Assembly (NCBI GenBank): GCA_017427385.1
Contig: JAFRSW010000021.1
Coordinates: 91,650 to 155,649 of the forward strand
Reading direction: 5' to 3'
Length of the DNA: 64,000 nt
DNA from: Bacteroidales bacterium
Lineage (GTDB): Bacteria > Bacteroidota > Bacteroidia > Bacteroidales > UBA932
Shown here: positions 26,577 to 35,878 of the stretch, piece after piece
Layout of the letters: each line of letters opens with the position of its first letter
Numbering within the stretch: position 1 is the first letter of the stretch
Made by a program: the position numbers and the translations under genes
Notes under the pieces: model-generated
Databases searched by the model: none
Told to the model about the DNA's origin: nothing
What the model saw: only the letters and a program-made list of their open reading frames with translations

Positions 26577-27704
26577 ATGGATAAGGAATCTATACATATG
26601 GACTGCAACCGGGGCTGCGTGGTTTCGACCGACCTGGCCACCGGGGAGGAACATTTTACATACCGCGAGGGCTGCTGCAAGCTGCGCGACCATAACTACC
26701 TGGCCGGCATCCCGGACCAGAGTTTCAAGGATATCTTCGAGGTGCGCTTCAAGAACACCCGCAAGGCTTTTTACCGGAACGCTTCCGGGCAGAATGTGAA
26801 GCTTGGCGATATGGTGATAGTTGAGGCTACTACCGGTTGCGACCTTGGAATTGTTACGCTCGAGGGCCCTCTGGTGGGCCGTCAGCTCAAGTGCAAGGGC
26901 GTCGATCCTTCTGCTGTAGAGTTGAAAAAAATCTACCGCAAGGCCAAGCAGTCCGATATCGAAAAATGGCAGGAAGCCATCGCCCGCGAGCAGGATACCA
27001 TGATCCAGGCGCGCCGTATTGCTGCGGAGATGGGGCTGGATATGAAGATAGGCGACGTGGAGTTCCAGGGTGATGGCAGCAAGGCGATTTTCTACTATAT
27101 CGCCGACGGCCGAGTGGACTTCCGCCAGCTGATCAAGGTCTTTGCCGAAGAGTTCCGCATCCGCATCGAGATGAAGCAGATCGGCGCTCGCCAGGAGGCG
27201 GGTCTGATCGGCGGTATCGGCGTGTGCGGACGCGAGCTTTGCTGCGCTCGGTATATAACTAATTTCAAGAGTATTTCCACCTCCGCCGCCCGTGTGCAGG
27301 ACCTGTCGCTGAACCCGCAGAAACTGGCGGGGCAGTGTGGCAAGCTGAAGTGCTGCCTGAACTACGAAGTGGCTGTGTATCAGGATGCTCAGTCGCGCAT
27401 CCCGCGCGTTCAGGAGCCTCTGGAGTTCGAGGATGGTTTTGCATATCTGCGCAAGACGGATATCCTTCGCGAGGTGATGTATTTCTCGTACGACAAGCAT
27501 TCGGATGCGGATCTTTATGCGCTGGATGCGGCCGATGTTATGGAGATTATCCGCATGAACCGCAACGGGGTGAAGCCCGAGTCGCTTAAGGCCGAGCCCG
27601 AGCCCGCTTCGCCGGAGTTCGTGACCGCCGTCGGCGATGATGCCATCAATCGCTTCGATTCCCCCAAGCGCAAGAAGAAGCGCAACAAGAACCGCCGGAA
27701 ATAG
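26577..27704 (+). CDS. PSP1-domain protein (RicT/YaaT-like)
   Basis: A 375-residue cytosolic protein. The PSP1 C-terminal domain spans roughly residues 130-270 (DGRVDFRQLIKVFAEEFRIRIEMKQIGARQEA), and the Cys-rich GVCGRELCC and CGKLKCCLN motifs can bind an Fe-S cluster as in RicT. A basic tail (KRKKKRNKNRRK) ends the protein. RicT (YaaT) works with RNase Y in Bacillus; the role in Bacteroidetes is not settled. Confidence 0.85.
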   Translation: MDKESIHMDCNRGCVVSTDLATGEEHFTYREGCCKLRDHNYLAGIPDQSFKDIFEVRFKNTRKAFYRNASGQNVKLGDMVIVEATTGCDLGIVTLEGPLVGRQLKCKGVDPSAVELKKIYRKAKQSDIEKWQEAIAREQDTMIQARRIAAEMGLDMKIGDVEFQGDGSKAIFYYIADGRVDFRQLIKVFAEEFRIRIEMKQIGARQEAGLIGGIGVCGRELCCARYITNFKSISTSAARVQDLSLNPQKLAGQCGKLKCCLNYEVAVYQDAQSRIPRVQEPLEFEDGFAYLRKTDILREVMYFSYDKHSDADLYALDAADVMEIIRMNRNGVKPESLKAEPEPASPEFVTAVGDDAINRFDSPKRKKKRNKNRRK

Positions 27705-27706
27705 AA

Positions 27707-28294
27707 ATGTTCAACAGAGCAGGAGTATCCCCAATTGCCTCTGCTGCACGCTGCCTTGTTTCGGCAATTCTGCTGGTTATGGCCGTGGCGTGCAGCCGGC
27801 CGGGGTCGTGGGAGCAGTTCGTGCGGGTCGAGGATGCGCCTGGCGGGGTGTATGAATTTGTCATTCCGTCTTCATCTGTCATTCCGAGCGAAGCGAAGGA
27901 ATCTACTTTCAACCTGACATTCTACACCTCCCCCCTTGACGAACCCCTGCAGCTGGAAGTCACCTGGCTTTATTCTCCCGGCGACATCCTTCTGACTGAA
28001 ACCGTCTGGTTCCCCGCCGGGGATCACCGCGCCCTCTACCGCAGCGGCATACGCTTTTCGGCTGACCTGTCGGGAAATACCCCAAAATCTCTACAGGTAC
28101 CCCCTAAAAACCCCCTACCTGTAGAGAATATTGCGGAAATCTCTACAGGTACCCCCAAAAACACCCCTACCTGTATAGAAAATGGGGAAAAACTCTACAG
28201 GTCCGCTGTAACAATCCAAGTTACCCCAATCAACCCGCCGGAGGATTTCAGGGGGCTGGGAATAATCTGCAAGACAAACGATGGGACACGGTAA
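27707..28294 (+). CDS. gldH: GldH-like lipoprotein gene invaded by repeat elements
   Basis: A 195-residue lipoprotein (lipobox AVAC, Cys29). Its place right after the PSP1/YaaT gene is where GldH lies in Bacteroidetes, and the body (NLTFYTSPLDEPLQLEVTWLYSPGD) fits the GldH beta sandwich. Two foreign elements are read in frame. A VIPSEAKES segment comes from a common interspersed repeat (about 27860-27905). A palindrome array at 28088-28203 codes for SLQVPPKNPLPVE and ISTGTPKNTPTCIE. GldH is a gliding/type IX secretion lipoprotein in Flavobacterium; gliding is not expected here. It may be functional despite the insertions, or decaying. Confidence 0.5.
   Translation: MFNRAGVSPIASAARCLVSAILLVMAVACSRPGSWEQFVRVEDAPGGVYEFVIPSSSVIPSEAKESTFNLTFYTSPLDEPLQLEVTWLYSPGDILLTETVWFPAGDHRALYRSGIRFSADLSGNTPKSLQVPPKNPLPVENIAEISTGTPKNTPTCIENGEKLYRSAVTIQVTPINPPEDFRGLGIICKTNDGTR
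27860..27905. repeat. Interspersed 'VIPSEAKE' repeat inside the gldH-like gene
   Basis: Contains TCATTCCGAGCGAAGCGAAG, whose reading frame gives VIPSEAKE. This resembles a repeat commonly seen in bacterial genomes, including Bacteroidetes, and it has a second TCATTCCG copy just upstream. It is unlike the rest of the gene. Confidence 0.55.
28088..28203. repeat. In-gene palindrome array, 52-nt pitch (second family)
   Basis: Two palindromes at 28088-28127 and 28140-28179 with arms TCTCTACAGGTA and TACCTGTAGAGA (one mismatch in the second) around 16-nt C-rich centres, then a half unit from 28193. The units start 52 nt apart, the same pitch and the same 16-nt centre as the palindromes beside the RAYT gene, although the arm sequence is unrelated. 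Confidence 0.8.
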
Positions 28295-29081
28295 ACTACG
28301 TAAATTCGCTGAGAACGAGACGTTCAGCTGCCTTCTGCAACCCAGTGCCGAAGATGTGCTGGCCGATGGCTACTTTAATCTGGCCGACCATCCGGTGAAG
28401 GGCCGCTGGATAGAGCAGATGTTTGGTGGGCATGAGGGCCCCATCGTGTTGGAACTTGGCTGTGGCAAGGGGGAATATACCCTCGAGCTGGCCCGGCGCA
28501 ATCCGGACAAGAACTATATTGGCGTCGATATCAAGGGCGCGCGTCTCTGGCGCGGAGCCAAGACTGCTACGGAAGAGGGGCTGCGCAATGTGGCCTTCCT
28601 CCGCACGCGAATCGAGTTCATCACGGCATTCTTCGGCCCGGAAGAAGTCTCTGAAATCTGGCTCACATTCTCGGATCCGCAGCTCCGCGCCAGCGAGAAC
28701 AAGCGTCTTTCTTCGGCCATGTTCCTGGAGCGTTACCGCACTTTCCTCAAGCCCGGTGGCCGCATCCATCTCAAGACCGACAGCCGCTTCCTCTTCGAAT
28801 ATACCCGTGCCGTCGCTACGGTCAATGGCCTTCCCATCCTCGCGGAGACTACTGATTTGTACTCTGACGGTCAGGGGCATGGTGCTGCCTTGCCGGTGGA
28901 GGTCCGGGAAGTCCAAACATTTTACGAAACCATGTTCCTGGAGATGGGCCTTCCCATAACCTACCTGGAATTCTGCCCGGACCATGACGGCCCCTATCTG
29001 AACCCCCGGGACCCTGAAGATTTCGACTCTGCCTACTGGCGCACCGCCGAGGGCCCCCGCCGCTCCTTCAATCATCAATAA
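28281..29081 (+). CDS. trmB: tRNA (guanine-46-N7)-methyltransferase
   Basis: A 266-residue SAM-dependent enzyme that makes m7G46 in tRNA variable loops. The SAM site is LELGCGKGEYTLELA, followed by IGVDIKGARLWRGA, and the family motif FSDPQLR (usually FPDPW) and KTDSRFLFEY. It overlaps the end of the gldH-like gene by 14 nt. An unusually long C-terminal tail (about 20 residues) is unconserved. Confidence 0.88.
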   Translation: MGHGKLRKFAENETFSCLLQPSAEDVLADGYFNLADHPVKGRWIEQMFGGHEGPIVLELGCGKGEYTLELARRNPDKNYIGVDIKGARLWRGAKTATEEGLRNVAFLRTRIEFITAFFGPEEVSEIWLTFSDPQLRASENKRLSSAMFLERYRTFLKPGGRIHLKTDSRFLFEYTRAVATVNGLPILAETTDLYSDGQGHGAALPVEVREVQTFYETMFLEMGLPITYLEFCPDHDGPYLNPRDPEDFDSAYWRTAEGPRRSFNHQ

Positions 29082-29110
29082 TTATGGTTGTAAAAAAGGA
29101 TTAGTTTAAT

Positions 29111-29118
29111 TACCTTTG
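29111..29118 (+). promoter_or_regulatory. Bacteroidetes -7 box for recJ
   Basis: TACCTTTG (TAnnTTTG) lies about 20 nt after a TTG (29088-29090) that can serve as -33 element. It ends 6 nt before the recJ ATG, giving a nearly leaderless message. Confidence 0.6.
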
Positions 29119-29124
29119 TAAACT

Positions 29125-30858
29125 ATGATGAAAGAATGCAAGTGGAATATCGGAGAACCTGCTCCGGCCGAGAAGGTAAACAGCCTTGCGGCGGAGGTGG
29201 GTATCGACCGCGTTCTGGCAGAATTGCTGGTCAAGCGTGGGGTCGAGACCTTCGAGCAGGCCCGTGCATTCTTCCGTCCCAGCCTGGAAAATCTCCACGA
29301 CCCGTTCCTCATGAAAGATATGGACAAGGCCGTGGAGCGTCTTCATCAGGCCATAGCCGGCAACGAAAAAATCCTCGTTTACGGAGACTACGACGTAGAC
29401 GGAACCACTGCCGTGGCGCTGGTCTACTCCTTCATCAAGCGCTATACCGACCTTGTAGACTTCTACATCCCCGACCGTTACGACGAAGGCTACGGCGTGT
29501 CCGGCAAGGGCATCAAATGGGCGGCGGAGAACGGCTTCGGCCTCATCATCACCCTGGACTGCGGCATCAAGGCCATCGAGAAGGTGGACCTCGCCAAGAG
29601 CCTCGGGGTGGATGTTATCATCTGCGACCATCATCTCCCCGAACTTGAACTCCCGAAGGCCATCGCCGTGCTGGACCCCAAGCGCGAAGACGACTCCTAT
29701 CCCTTCGACGACCTCTGCGGCTGCGGAGTGGGATTCAAGCTGGTGCAGGCGTACGCGCAGAGGTTCGAGATCCCGTTCGAGACCCTCATCCCCCTCCTGG
29801 ACCTGCTGGTAGTCAGCATCGCGTCCGACCTGGTGACGGTGGTGGGGGAGAACCGCATCCTCGCATACTACGGCCTCAAGCAGCTGAACGAGAGCCCCAG
29901 GAAGGGCCTGCTCGCCATGATCAATCTCTCCAAGCTCGAGCCTGGGCACATTACGGTAGATGACATAGTCTTCAAGATCGGTCCCCGCATCAACGCGGCA
30001 GGGCGCATGGAGACCGGCCGCCTGGCCGTCGAGCTGCTCACCGCCACCGAAACCGGCAAGGCGATGATCGTGGGCGAGAAGATCAACAATAACAACAACG
30101 AGCGCAAGAACGTAGACCGCGAGATCACGGCCGAGGCCCTGGAGATGGTGGAGTCCGGCAAGTGCCTGGCGCGCGAGAACGTCACTATCGTCTACAACCC
30201 CAAGTGGAACAAGGGCGTGGTTGGCATCGTGGCATCCCGCCTGGTCGAGGCCTACTTTAAGCCCACCGTGGTGCTCACCAGCAGCAACGGATTCGTCACC
30301 GGATCGGCCCGCAGCGCCGGTAAGTTCGATCTCTACGCCGCCATCGAGAGCTGCGCGGACCTGATGGAGAATTTCGGCGGCCACACCTACGCCGCCGGAC
30401 TCACCCTCACCGAGGACAAGCTCCCGGAATTCGCCGCCCGCATGGACAAGTTCGTGGGCGAGCACATAACCTCCGACATGCTCACGCCTGTGGTGGACAT
30501 AGATTCCGAACTCAATTTCTCACAGATTACCCCCAAGTTCTTCCGCATACTCAAGCAGTTCCAGCCCTTCGGCCCCGGCAACCACAACCCCATCTTCATG
30601 ACCCGCAACGTCTATGATGCCGGCGACGGCCGCAAGGTGGGCGCAGGCGGTGCGCACATGAAGCTGGACCTCATTCAGGAAGACCAGCCCTACCACAAGG
30701 TGCCGGCCATAGCATTCAACCTGGCTGACTACTACGAGTACGTGAAGGAGGGCAATCCTGTGGATGTCTGCTACGCCATCGTTGAGAACTACTTCGCAGG
30801 CAATACCTTCACCCAGCTCCGCATCCGCGATATGCGCAAGGGGGAGGATATTATCTGA
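29125..30858 (+). CDS. recJ: Single-stranded-DNA-specific exonuclease RecJ
   Basis: A 577-residue DHH-family 5'-3' exonuclease used in recombination and mismatch repair. The N-terminal DHH domain has VYGDYDVDGTTA and CDHHLPE, and the DHHA1 domain has SARSAGKFDL and FGGHTYAAGL. An OB-like domain follows. The length is normal. ATG 29125 or 29128 are possible starts. It ends 8 nt before the ECF sigma gene, so readthrough into the locus is possible. Confidence 0.95.
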   Translation: MMKECKWNIGEPAPAEKVNSLAAEVGIDRVLAELLVKRGVETFEQARAFFRPSLENLHDPFLMKDMDKAVERLHQAIAGNEKILVYGDYDVDGTTAVALVYSFIKRYTDLVDFYIPDRYDEGYGVSGKGIKWAAENGFGLIITLDCGIKAIEKVDLAKSLGVDVIICDHHLPELELPKAIAVLDPKREDDSYPFDDLCGCGVGFKLVQAYAQRFEIPFETLIPLLDLLVVSIASDLVTVVGENRILAYYGLKQLNESPRKGLLAMINLSKLEPGHITVDDIVFKIGPRINAAGRMETGRLAVELLTATETGKAMIVGEKINNNNNERKNVDREITAEALEMVESGKCLARENVTIVYNPKWNKGVVGIVASRLVEAYFKPTVVLTSSNGFVTGSARSAGKFDLYAAIESCADLMENFGGHTYAAGLTLTEDKLPEFAARMDKFVGEHITSDMLTPVVDIDSELNFSQITPKFFRILKQFQPFGPGNHNPIFMTRNVYDAGDGRKVGAGGAHMKLDLIQEDQPYHKVPAIAFNLADYYEYVKEGNPVDVCYAIVENYFAGNTFTQLRIRDMRKGEDII

Positions 30859-30866
30859 AAAGCGGA

Positions 30867-31412
30867 ATGACCAGGGAAGACGAAAAGTATTGCCTGGAAG
30901 AAATGGCAAAGGGCAACCGGCAGGCATTTGAATGGCTGTTCCTGACATGGTACCCCAAACTTTTGGATTTCTTTGTCCGTTTCCTGGGAAACTGGGGGGG
31001 GCAGGATTTGGCTTATGACCTGGCACAGGATGTTTTCATGGATGTATGGACATCCAGGAAAAAGTTCTCACGGGTCAATTCATTTTCTGCGTACATTTTT
31101 CAGATGGCCCGGTTCAAGTTGTACAATCATTTCGATAAGTCGGCCGTAAAGTCCCGGTTCCGGGAGGAATTGCTTGCGAAAGGAGCATTCGCCGCTCCTT
31201 CCGTGGAGCCGATCATGTATGCAATGGAAACCGAAAAATTGATTTGGGACGAAGTGAAAACAATGCCTCCAAAACGGCGCAGGGTTTTCATTATGAGCCG
31301 ATTTCTTGGATATTCCAACGAGCAGATAGCCGAGGAAATGGATATAGATAAAAGAACGGTTGAAAATCATCTCACCACTGCCTTGTCCGCATTGAGAAAA
31401 GTGGTAAAGTAA
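30867..31412 (+). CDS. ECF sigma factor of the polysaccharide utilization locus
   Basis: A 181-residue RpoE-type sigma. Region 2 is DLAYDLAQDVFMDVWTSR with AYIFQMARFKLYNHF, and region 4 is GYSNEQIAEEMDIDKRTVENHLTTALS, a helix-turn-helix. With the FecR anti-sigma and the STN-bearing SusC just downstream it makes the trans-envelope switch in which substrate at the receptor releases the sigma factor to activate the locus. It follows recJ by only 8 nt. Confidence 0.9.
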   Translation: MTREDEKYCLEEMAKGNRQAFEWLFLTWYPKLLDFFVRFLGNWGGQDLAYDLAQDVFMDVWTSRKKFSRVNSFSAYIFQMARFKLYNHFDKSAVKSRFREELLAKGAFAAPSVEPIMYAMETEKLIWDEVKTMPPKRRRVFIMSRFLGYSNEQIAEEMDIDKRTVENHLTTALSALRKVVK

Positions 31413-31427
31413 GATTCTTTTTTTGTG

Positions 31428-31450
31428 TGTAAACCCCGGGAAAGTTTACA
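31428..31450. promoter_or_regulatory. Inverted repeat in the FecR leader
   Basis: TGTAAAC and GTTTACA arms around a CCCGGGAAA-type centre lie 10 nt before the fecR ATG. It could be a regulator site or a weak attenuator; no sequence proof for either. Confidence 0.35.
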
Positions 31451-31460
31451 TACATATAAC

Positions 31461-32366
31461 ATGAATAACGAAACTGATATTAAACTTGGGGGACAACTGT
31501 CCCTCGAGGAGTTGTGGATGGAAAGTTCCGGAGACGTGAATTCTTCAACCTTCCGTGACCTGGCATCCCTCGCAAAGAAGATAGATTCTTCCGAAAGGAA
31601 AAAGAGGACGTTGTGGGTAATCGTGTCTGTGCTTTTTGCCGCCGCACTGATGGCGGGAATGGCTCAATTCACCTTCTCCCTTATTCGAAACAGATACACC
31701 GTTTCACCCCTGGAGGACACCCGGAGCCTGGTTGCCAATTACGGCGAGACTTCTTTTATCACATTGGAAGACGGTACCGTGGTGCACCTTAATTCCGGTT
31801 CCTGCCTGCTGTATCCCAAGGCGTTCGACAAAAACAACCGAATCGTTTTTCTTACCGGAGAAGGGAATTTCTCTGTAGCCAAGGACCCTTCGAGGCCATT
31901 TATCGTCAAGACTGCACACATGGACGTAGAGGCTCTGGGAACCACTTTCTGCGTGCAGGCTTACCCGGAAGAACGCGCAGTGCGTACTACGCTCGAAGAA
32001 GGTAAGGTGCAGGTGGATATCCCCTCCGCCGGGGAAAAGTCTTATCTGCTTGATCCCGGCCAGCAGCTTGTCTATTATCCTTTGGAGCAAAGGGTGTCTG
32101 TCGACAGGGTTGATGCCCGAAAGGTGATGGGATGGGAAGACGGATATCTTTCTTTCGTAGACGCATCATTCCCCGAGATAGCATCCGTGCTCGAAAGACG
32201 CTTCGATGTTTCCGTCAATTTCAATACGGAAAACATGAAGCAGAATGCAATAAATGTGCGGTTCGTCCCCGGTGAAACTCTGGAAGACATGCTCGATGTA
32301 TTGAAACTGCTCATCCCCGGTTCCCGTTACACTCGCAATGGCGAGAGAATATACTGGTATTTTTGA
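31461..32366 (+). CDS. FecR-family anti-sigma factor
   Basis: A 301-residue single-pass inner-membrane protein. The cytosolic part binds the ECF sigma, the helix is at about residues 51-72 (VIVSVLFAAALMAGMAQF), and the periplasmic FecR domain has YGETSFITLEDGTVVHLNSGS and a DUF4974-like C-terminal domain near the end. ATG 31461 is chosen over an in-frame ATG at 31425 because the extra residues fit no helix. The receptor's STN domain would contact its periplasmic part. Confidence 0.9.
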   Translation: MNNETDIKLGGQLSLEELWMESSGDVNSSTFRDLASLAKKIDSSERKKRTLWVIVSVLFAAALMAGMAQFTFSLIRNRYTVSPLEDTRSLVANYGETSFITLEDGTVVHLNSGSCLLYPKAFDKNNRIVFLTGEGNFSVAKDPSRPFIVKTAHMDVEALGTTFCVQAYPEERAVRTTLEEGKVQVDIPSAGEKSYLLDPGQQLVYYPLEQRVSVDRVDARKVMGWEDGYLSFVDASFPEIASVLERRFDVSVNFNTENMKQNAINVRFVPGETLEDMLDVLKLLIPGSRYTRNGERIYWYF

Positions 32367-32398
32367 AGATAGCACTAACAATTAATAATCACAAAACC

Positions 32399-35300
32399 AT
32401 GAAAAAAACCATTTTGGCACTTTTTCTCTGCTGCATTCTAAGCCTTCCGGCATTCGCACAGAACCAGCGGATAAGAATGTCCGGAGGAAGCGTGACAGTC
32501 CAGAAACTGTTCAGCGAAATCGAATCCCAGACGGGCCTGTCCGTGGATTATGATGCCTCAAAGGTAGATTTGGGCAAGTCTGTCCGGACAGACCCCGGCA
32601 ACACGACCGTCAAGGAACTTCTGGACTCCACCTTGGATGGCGCAGGTTATTCCTATACCATCAGGGGTTCGCACATAATCGTCAAGGAAAAACCTGCCGC
32701 ACAGGAATCCGGTCTTGGCGGACAGGTTGTGGATGTCCACGGTGAGCCCGTTATCGGCGCCGGTATCCAGGTGAAGGGCACTACTCTGGGAGCCGTTACC
32801 GGTGTCGATGGCAGATTCTCGCTCAAAGCTTCTTCCGATGCTACACTGATTGTATCATCCATAGGTTATAAATCCGTTGAAATACAGGCAGGCGGTCGCA
32901 ACTACATAAAAGTAGTTCTGGAAGATGACCTGCTGCTACTCGAGAACGCAGTCGTCGTCGGTTATGGCACAATTAAAAAAGAGAACCTCACCGGAGCAGT
33001 ATCCGTAGTGAGTTCGAGTTCTATCGAAAATCGTTCACGTTCCAACCTCGGACAGATACTTCAGGGTACCGTCCCGGGCATGACTGTCACTTCATCCTCC
33101 GGCCGTCCCGGCCAGGGTGTTAATCTGAACATCCGCGGATGGAACTCCATCAATTCGGGTTCTCCCCTGGTGCTGGTGGACGGCGTTGTAGGTTCCCTCG
33201 ACAGGGTCAACCCAAACGATGTGGAGAGCGTTTCCGTGCTTAAGGATGCCTCTTCTGCAGCAGTTTACGGAGCCCAGGCAGCTTTCGGTGTGGTGCTGGT
33301 TACCACCAAGGCTGGATCCGACAGCGAAGGCCGCGCCCATGTGCGTTACAGCAGCCGGTTCGGATTCACCGCTCCCACCACTTCCACGGACTGGGAAACC
33401 AGAGGATACTATTCAGTATATATCCCCAACTTGTTCATGAGGGCATACAGTGGCAAACCTCATGTTGAATACACCGAGGATGATATGGCTCAGCTGTGGG
33501 CCCGCAGGGATGATGTGGTGGAGAATCCGGCCAGGCCGTGGATAATAATAGACCAGAGCATGGGCCGCAATACCTATAAATATTATGGAAACACTGACTG
33601 GTGGCACTATTTCTTCAATGATATCAAGCCCACCCAGAATCACGATATTTCGTTCCGCGGAGGCACCAAGACCATAAAATACTTCCTTTCTGCCAATTAC
33701 AACAGGGAGCAGGGTATGTTCCGGGCCATTCCGGATATATACAATAAATATAATCTCCGCGCCCGTTTCAGTTTCGATGTGAGGCCCTGGATGAATTTAA
33801 GCAACAATACCTCTTACTATGCTGCTGACTATAGTTATCCGGGAGCGGCCGACCAGAGTACAACTTTTTATAACCTCACTGCCGGCAACTTCTCCTACCT
33901 CTCGCCCATAAATCCGGATGGAACGATTGTGCACACTACCGACTATGGTTCAGTCAACATCTATTCAGGTATTATCCTGGACGAGAATTACAAGAACCGC
34001 AATCGCAACGGCAACTTTACGAATACCACCGAACTGACTCTCAAGCCTTTCAAGCAACTGGAAGTAAAAGGGAATTACACTTTCTCCAACAATAACTACC
34101 AGAGCATGAACCGCACCGTCAACGTAACTTACGCATCAAAGATTCCAATGCAGACGGAAACGCTTACCACCGGTGACAATGAAGACAAGCTTTCCGAGCA
34201 GGTCCAGATCGTGGACAGGCATTCGGCCAATGTATATTCGACCTACACCGACACCTTTGGGGATGCGCATAATCTGAAAATAATGCTGGGAAGCCAGTAT
34301 GAGACGTATTTTCATAAAAAACTTACCGCAACGGGCTATTATCTGCTTTCGCAGGAACTTAACGACCAGAACCTGGTCAGCGGCGACGATGAAGGCGAGA
34401 AGCGCACTGAAACCGCCGGCGGGCAGAGCGAATATGCCCTGATGGGATTCTTCGGCCGTATAAACTACGACTACAAAGGCAAGTATCTGCTGGAGATAAG
34501 CGGCCGTTACGATGGAACTTCCCGATTCAAAGTCGGACAGCGCTGGGGATTGTTCCCCTCCTTCTCCCTTGGTTGGAGATTGTCGGAAGAAAAATTCTTC
34601 TCTCCCCTGAAAGACTGGATGAACGATGCCAAGATACGTTTCTCGTACGGCAGCCTCGGCAACCAGCAAGTAGGCTACTACGATTATATCCGTTCCGTCG
34701 CCCTCGGCACCCAGAGTTATCTGTTCGGCGGAAACAAGTCTGCCGTTGCAACATTCGGGGCTCCTGTGGCCTCCAACCTTACATGGGAAACCGTGCAGCA
34801 GAAGAACGTCGGTCTCGACCTCGCTTTCTTCGACAATAAGCTCACTTTTACAGGTGAAGCTTATATAAGGGACACCAGGAATATGCTTACCACCGGAAAG
34901 GCCCTGCCTTCGGTTTATGGAGCAAAGGCTCCCAAGACTAACAATGCCGACCTTCGCACCGAGGGTTATGAACTGTCGCTTACCTACCGCAACCGTTTTA
35001 CCCTTGCGGGCAAACCTTTCGAGTACAGTTTTACCGGCACCTTTAACGACTACATAGGCTTCATAACCAAGTTCGACAATCCCACGAGGGACCTTTCCAC
35101 ATACTATGAGGGTATGCGTTATGGAGAAATATGGGGCTATACCGTTGACGGTTTCTTTGCCTCCGATGCCGAAGCTGCGGCATACCCCGTGGACCAGTCC
35201 CCTGTCTGTTCAATTATTTACGCATCAGCGGGGGCCGAGCACGGGCTCCGTGCCGGTGACCTCAAGTACGTAGATCTTGACGGCGACGGTATTATTGGCT

Positions 35301-35878
35301 CGGGGGCGAATACCGTGGACAATCCTGGCGACAGGAAGATTATTGGCAATAGCCAGCCGAGGTACCAGTATGGCGCAACTTTCGGCTTCAACTGGGCCGG
35401 TATCGATTTCTCTATGTTCATTCAGGGCATAGGCCGCCTAGACTGGTATCCCAGCACCGACGAAAGGCTGTTCTGGGGTCCTTACGCACGTCCTTTCGCA
35501 TCGTGGATCCAGAAAGATTTCCTGGATGACTGCTGGAGCGAAAAGAACCCGAATGCGTATTTCCCGCGGCCACGTGCATATGTGGCCGGTGTACGTGCAG
35601 GCCGTGAGCTTTCTACTGTCAACAACAAGTACCTCCAGAATCTCGGCTACTGCCGCCTCAAGAATTTGACATTAGGGTACACTCTGCCCCGAAAACTTAC
35701 CGAAAAGATTGATATTGAATCTGTCCGGCTCTATTTCTCAGGCGAAAATCTTGGATATCTGGCTCCGGGGTTCCACAGTAAATACATGGACCCCGAACTT
35801 GCGGCGAATACAACAAACAGATATCCCATTTACGGGTGGCAAAAGACCTTCATGTTTGGAATCGACATAAACTTCTAA
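32399..35878 (+). CDS. susC: SusC-like TonB-dependent receptor with STN domain
   Basis: An 1159-residue outer-membrane importer. Order: signal peptide (cleavage after AFAQ), an STN signalling domain (about 25-95), a carboxypeptidase-like regulatory domain (about 105-185), the VVVGYGT segment, a plug, and a 22-strand barrel ending in GIDINF. The STN domain with the ECF/FecR pair means that the receptor also controls its own expression. It forms the outer-membrane complex with the SusD protein that follows. The ORF would also allow a start at 32363, but that would lack a signal peptide at the N-terminus. Confidence 0.96.
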   Translation: MKKTILALFLCCILSLPAFAQNQRIRMSGGSVTVQKLFSEIESQTGLSVDYDASKVDLGKSVRTDPGNTTVKELLDSTLDGAGYSYTIRGSHIIVKEKPAAQESGLGGQVVDVHGEPVIGAGIQVKGTTLGAVTGVDGRFSLKASSDATLIVSSIGYKSVEIQAGGRNYIKVVLEDDLLLLENAVVVGYGTIKKENLTGAVSVVSSSSIENRSRSNLGQILQGTVPGMTVTSSSGRPGQGVNLNIRGWNSINSGSPLVLVDGVVGSLDRVNPNDVESVSVLKDASSAAVYGAQAAFGVVLVTTKAGSDSEGRAHVRYSSRFGFTAPTTSTDWETRGYYSVYIPNLFMRAYSGKPHVEYTEDDMAQLWARRDDVVENPARPWIIIDQSMGRNTYKYYGNTDWWHYFFNDIKPTQNHDISFRGGTKTIKYFLSANYNREQGMFRAIPDIYNKYNLRARFSFDVRPWMNLSNNTSYYAADYSYPGAADQSTTFYNLTAGNFSYLSPINPDGTIVHTTDYGSVNIYSGIILDENYKNRNRNGNFTNTTELTLKPFKQLEVKGNYTFSNNNYQSMNRTVNVTYASKIPMQTETLTTGDNEDKLSEQVQIVDRHSANVYSTYTDTFGDAHNLKIMLGSQYETYFHKKLTATGYYLLSQELNDQNLVSGDDEGEKRTETAGGQSEYALMGFFGRINYDYKGKYLLEISGRYDGTSRFKVGQRWGLFPSFSLGWRLSEEKFFSPLKDWMNDAKIRFSYGSLGNQQVGYYDYIRSVALGTQSYLFGGNKSAVATFGAPVASNLTWETVQQKNVGLDLAFFDNKLTFTGEAYIRDTRNMLTTGKALPSVYGAKAPKTNNADLRTEGYELSLTYRNRFTLAGKPFEYSFTGTFNDYIGFITKFDNPTRDLSTYYEGMRYGEIWGYTVDGFFASDAEAAAYPVDQSPVCSIIYASAGAEHGLRAGDLKYVDLDGDGIIGSGANTVDNPGDRKIIGNSQPRYQYGATFGFNWAGIDFSMFIQGIGRLDWYPSTDERLFWGPYARPFASWIQKDFLDDCWSEKNPNAYFPRPRAYVAGVRAGRELSTVNNKYLQNLGYCRLKNLTLGYTLPRKLTEKIDIESVRLYFSGENLGYLAPGFHSKYMDPELAANTTNRYPIYGWQKTFMFGIDINF

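Noticed and set aside
29110-30465. Long minus-strand ORF opposite recJ
   Set aside because: Antisense to a clear RecJ protein; no family features.
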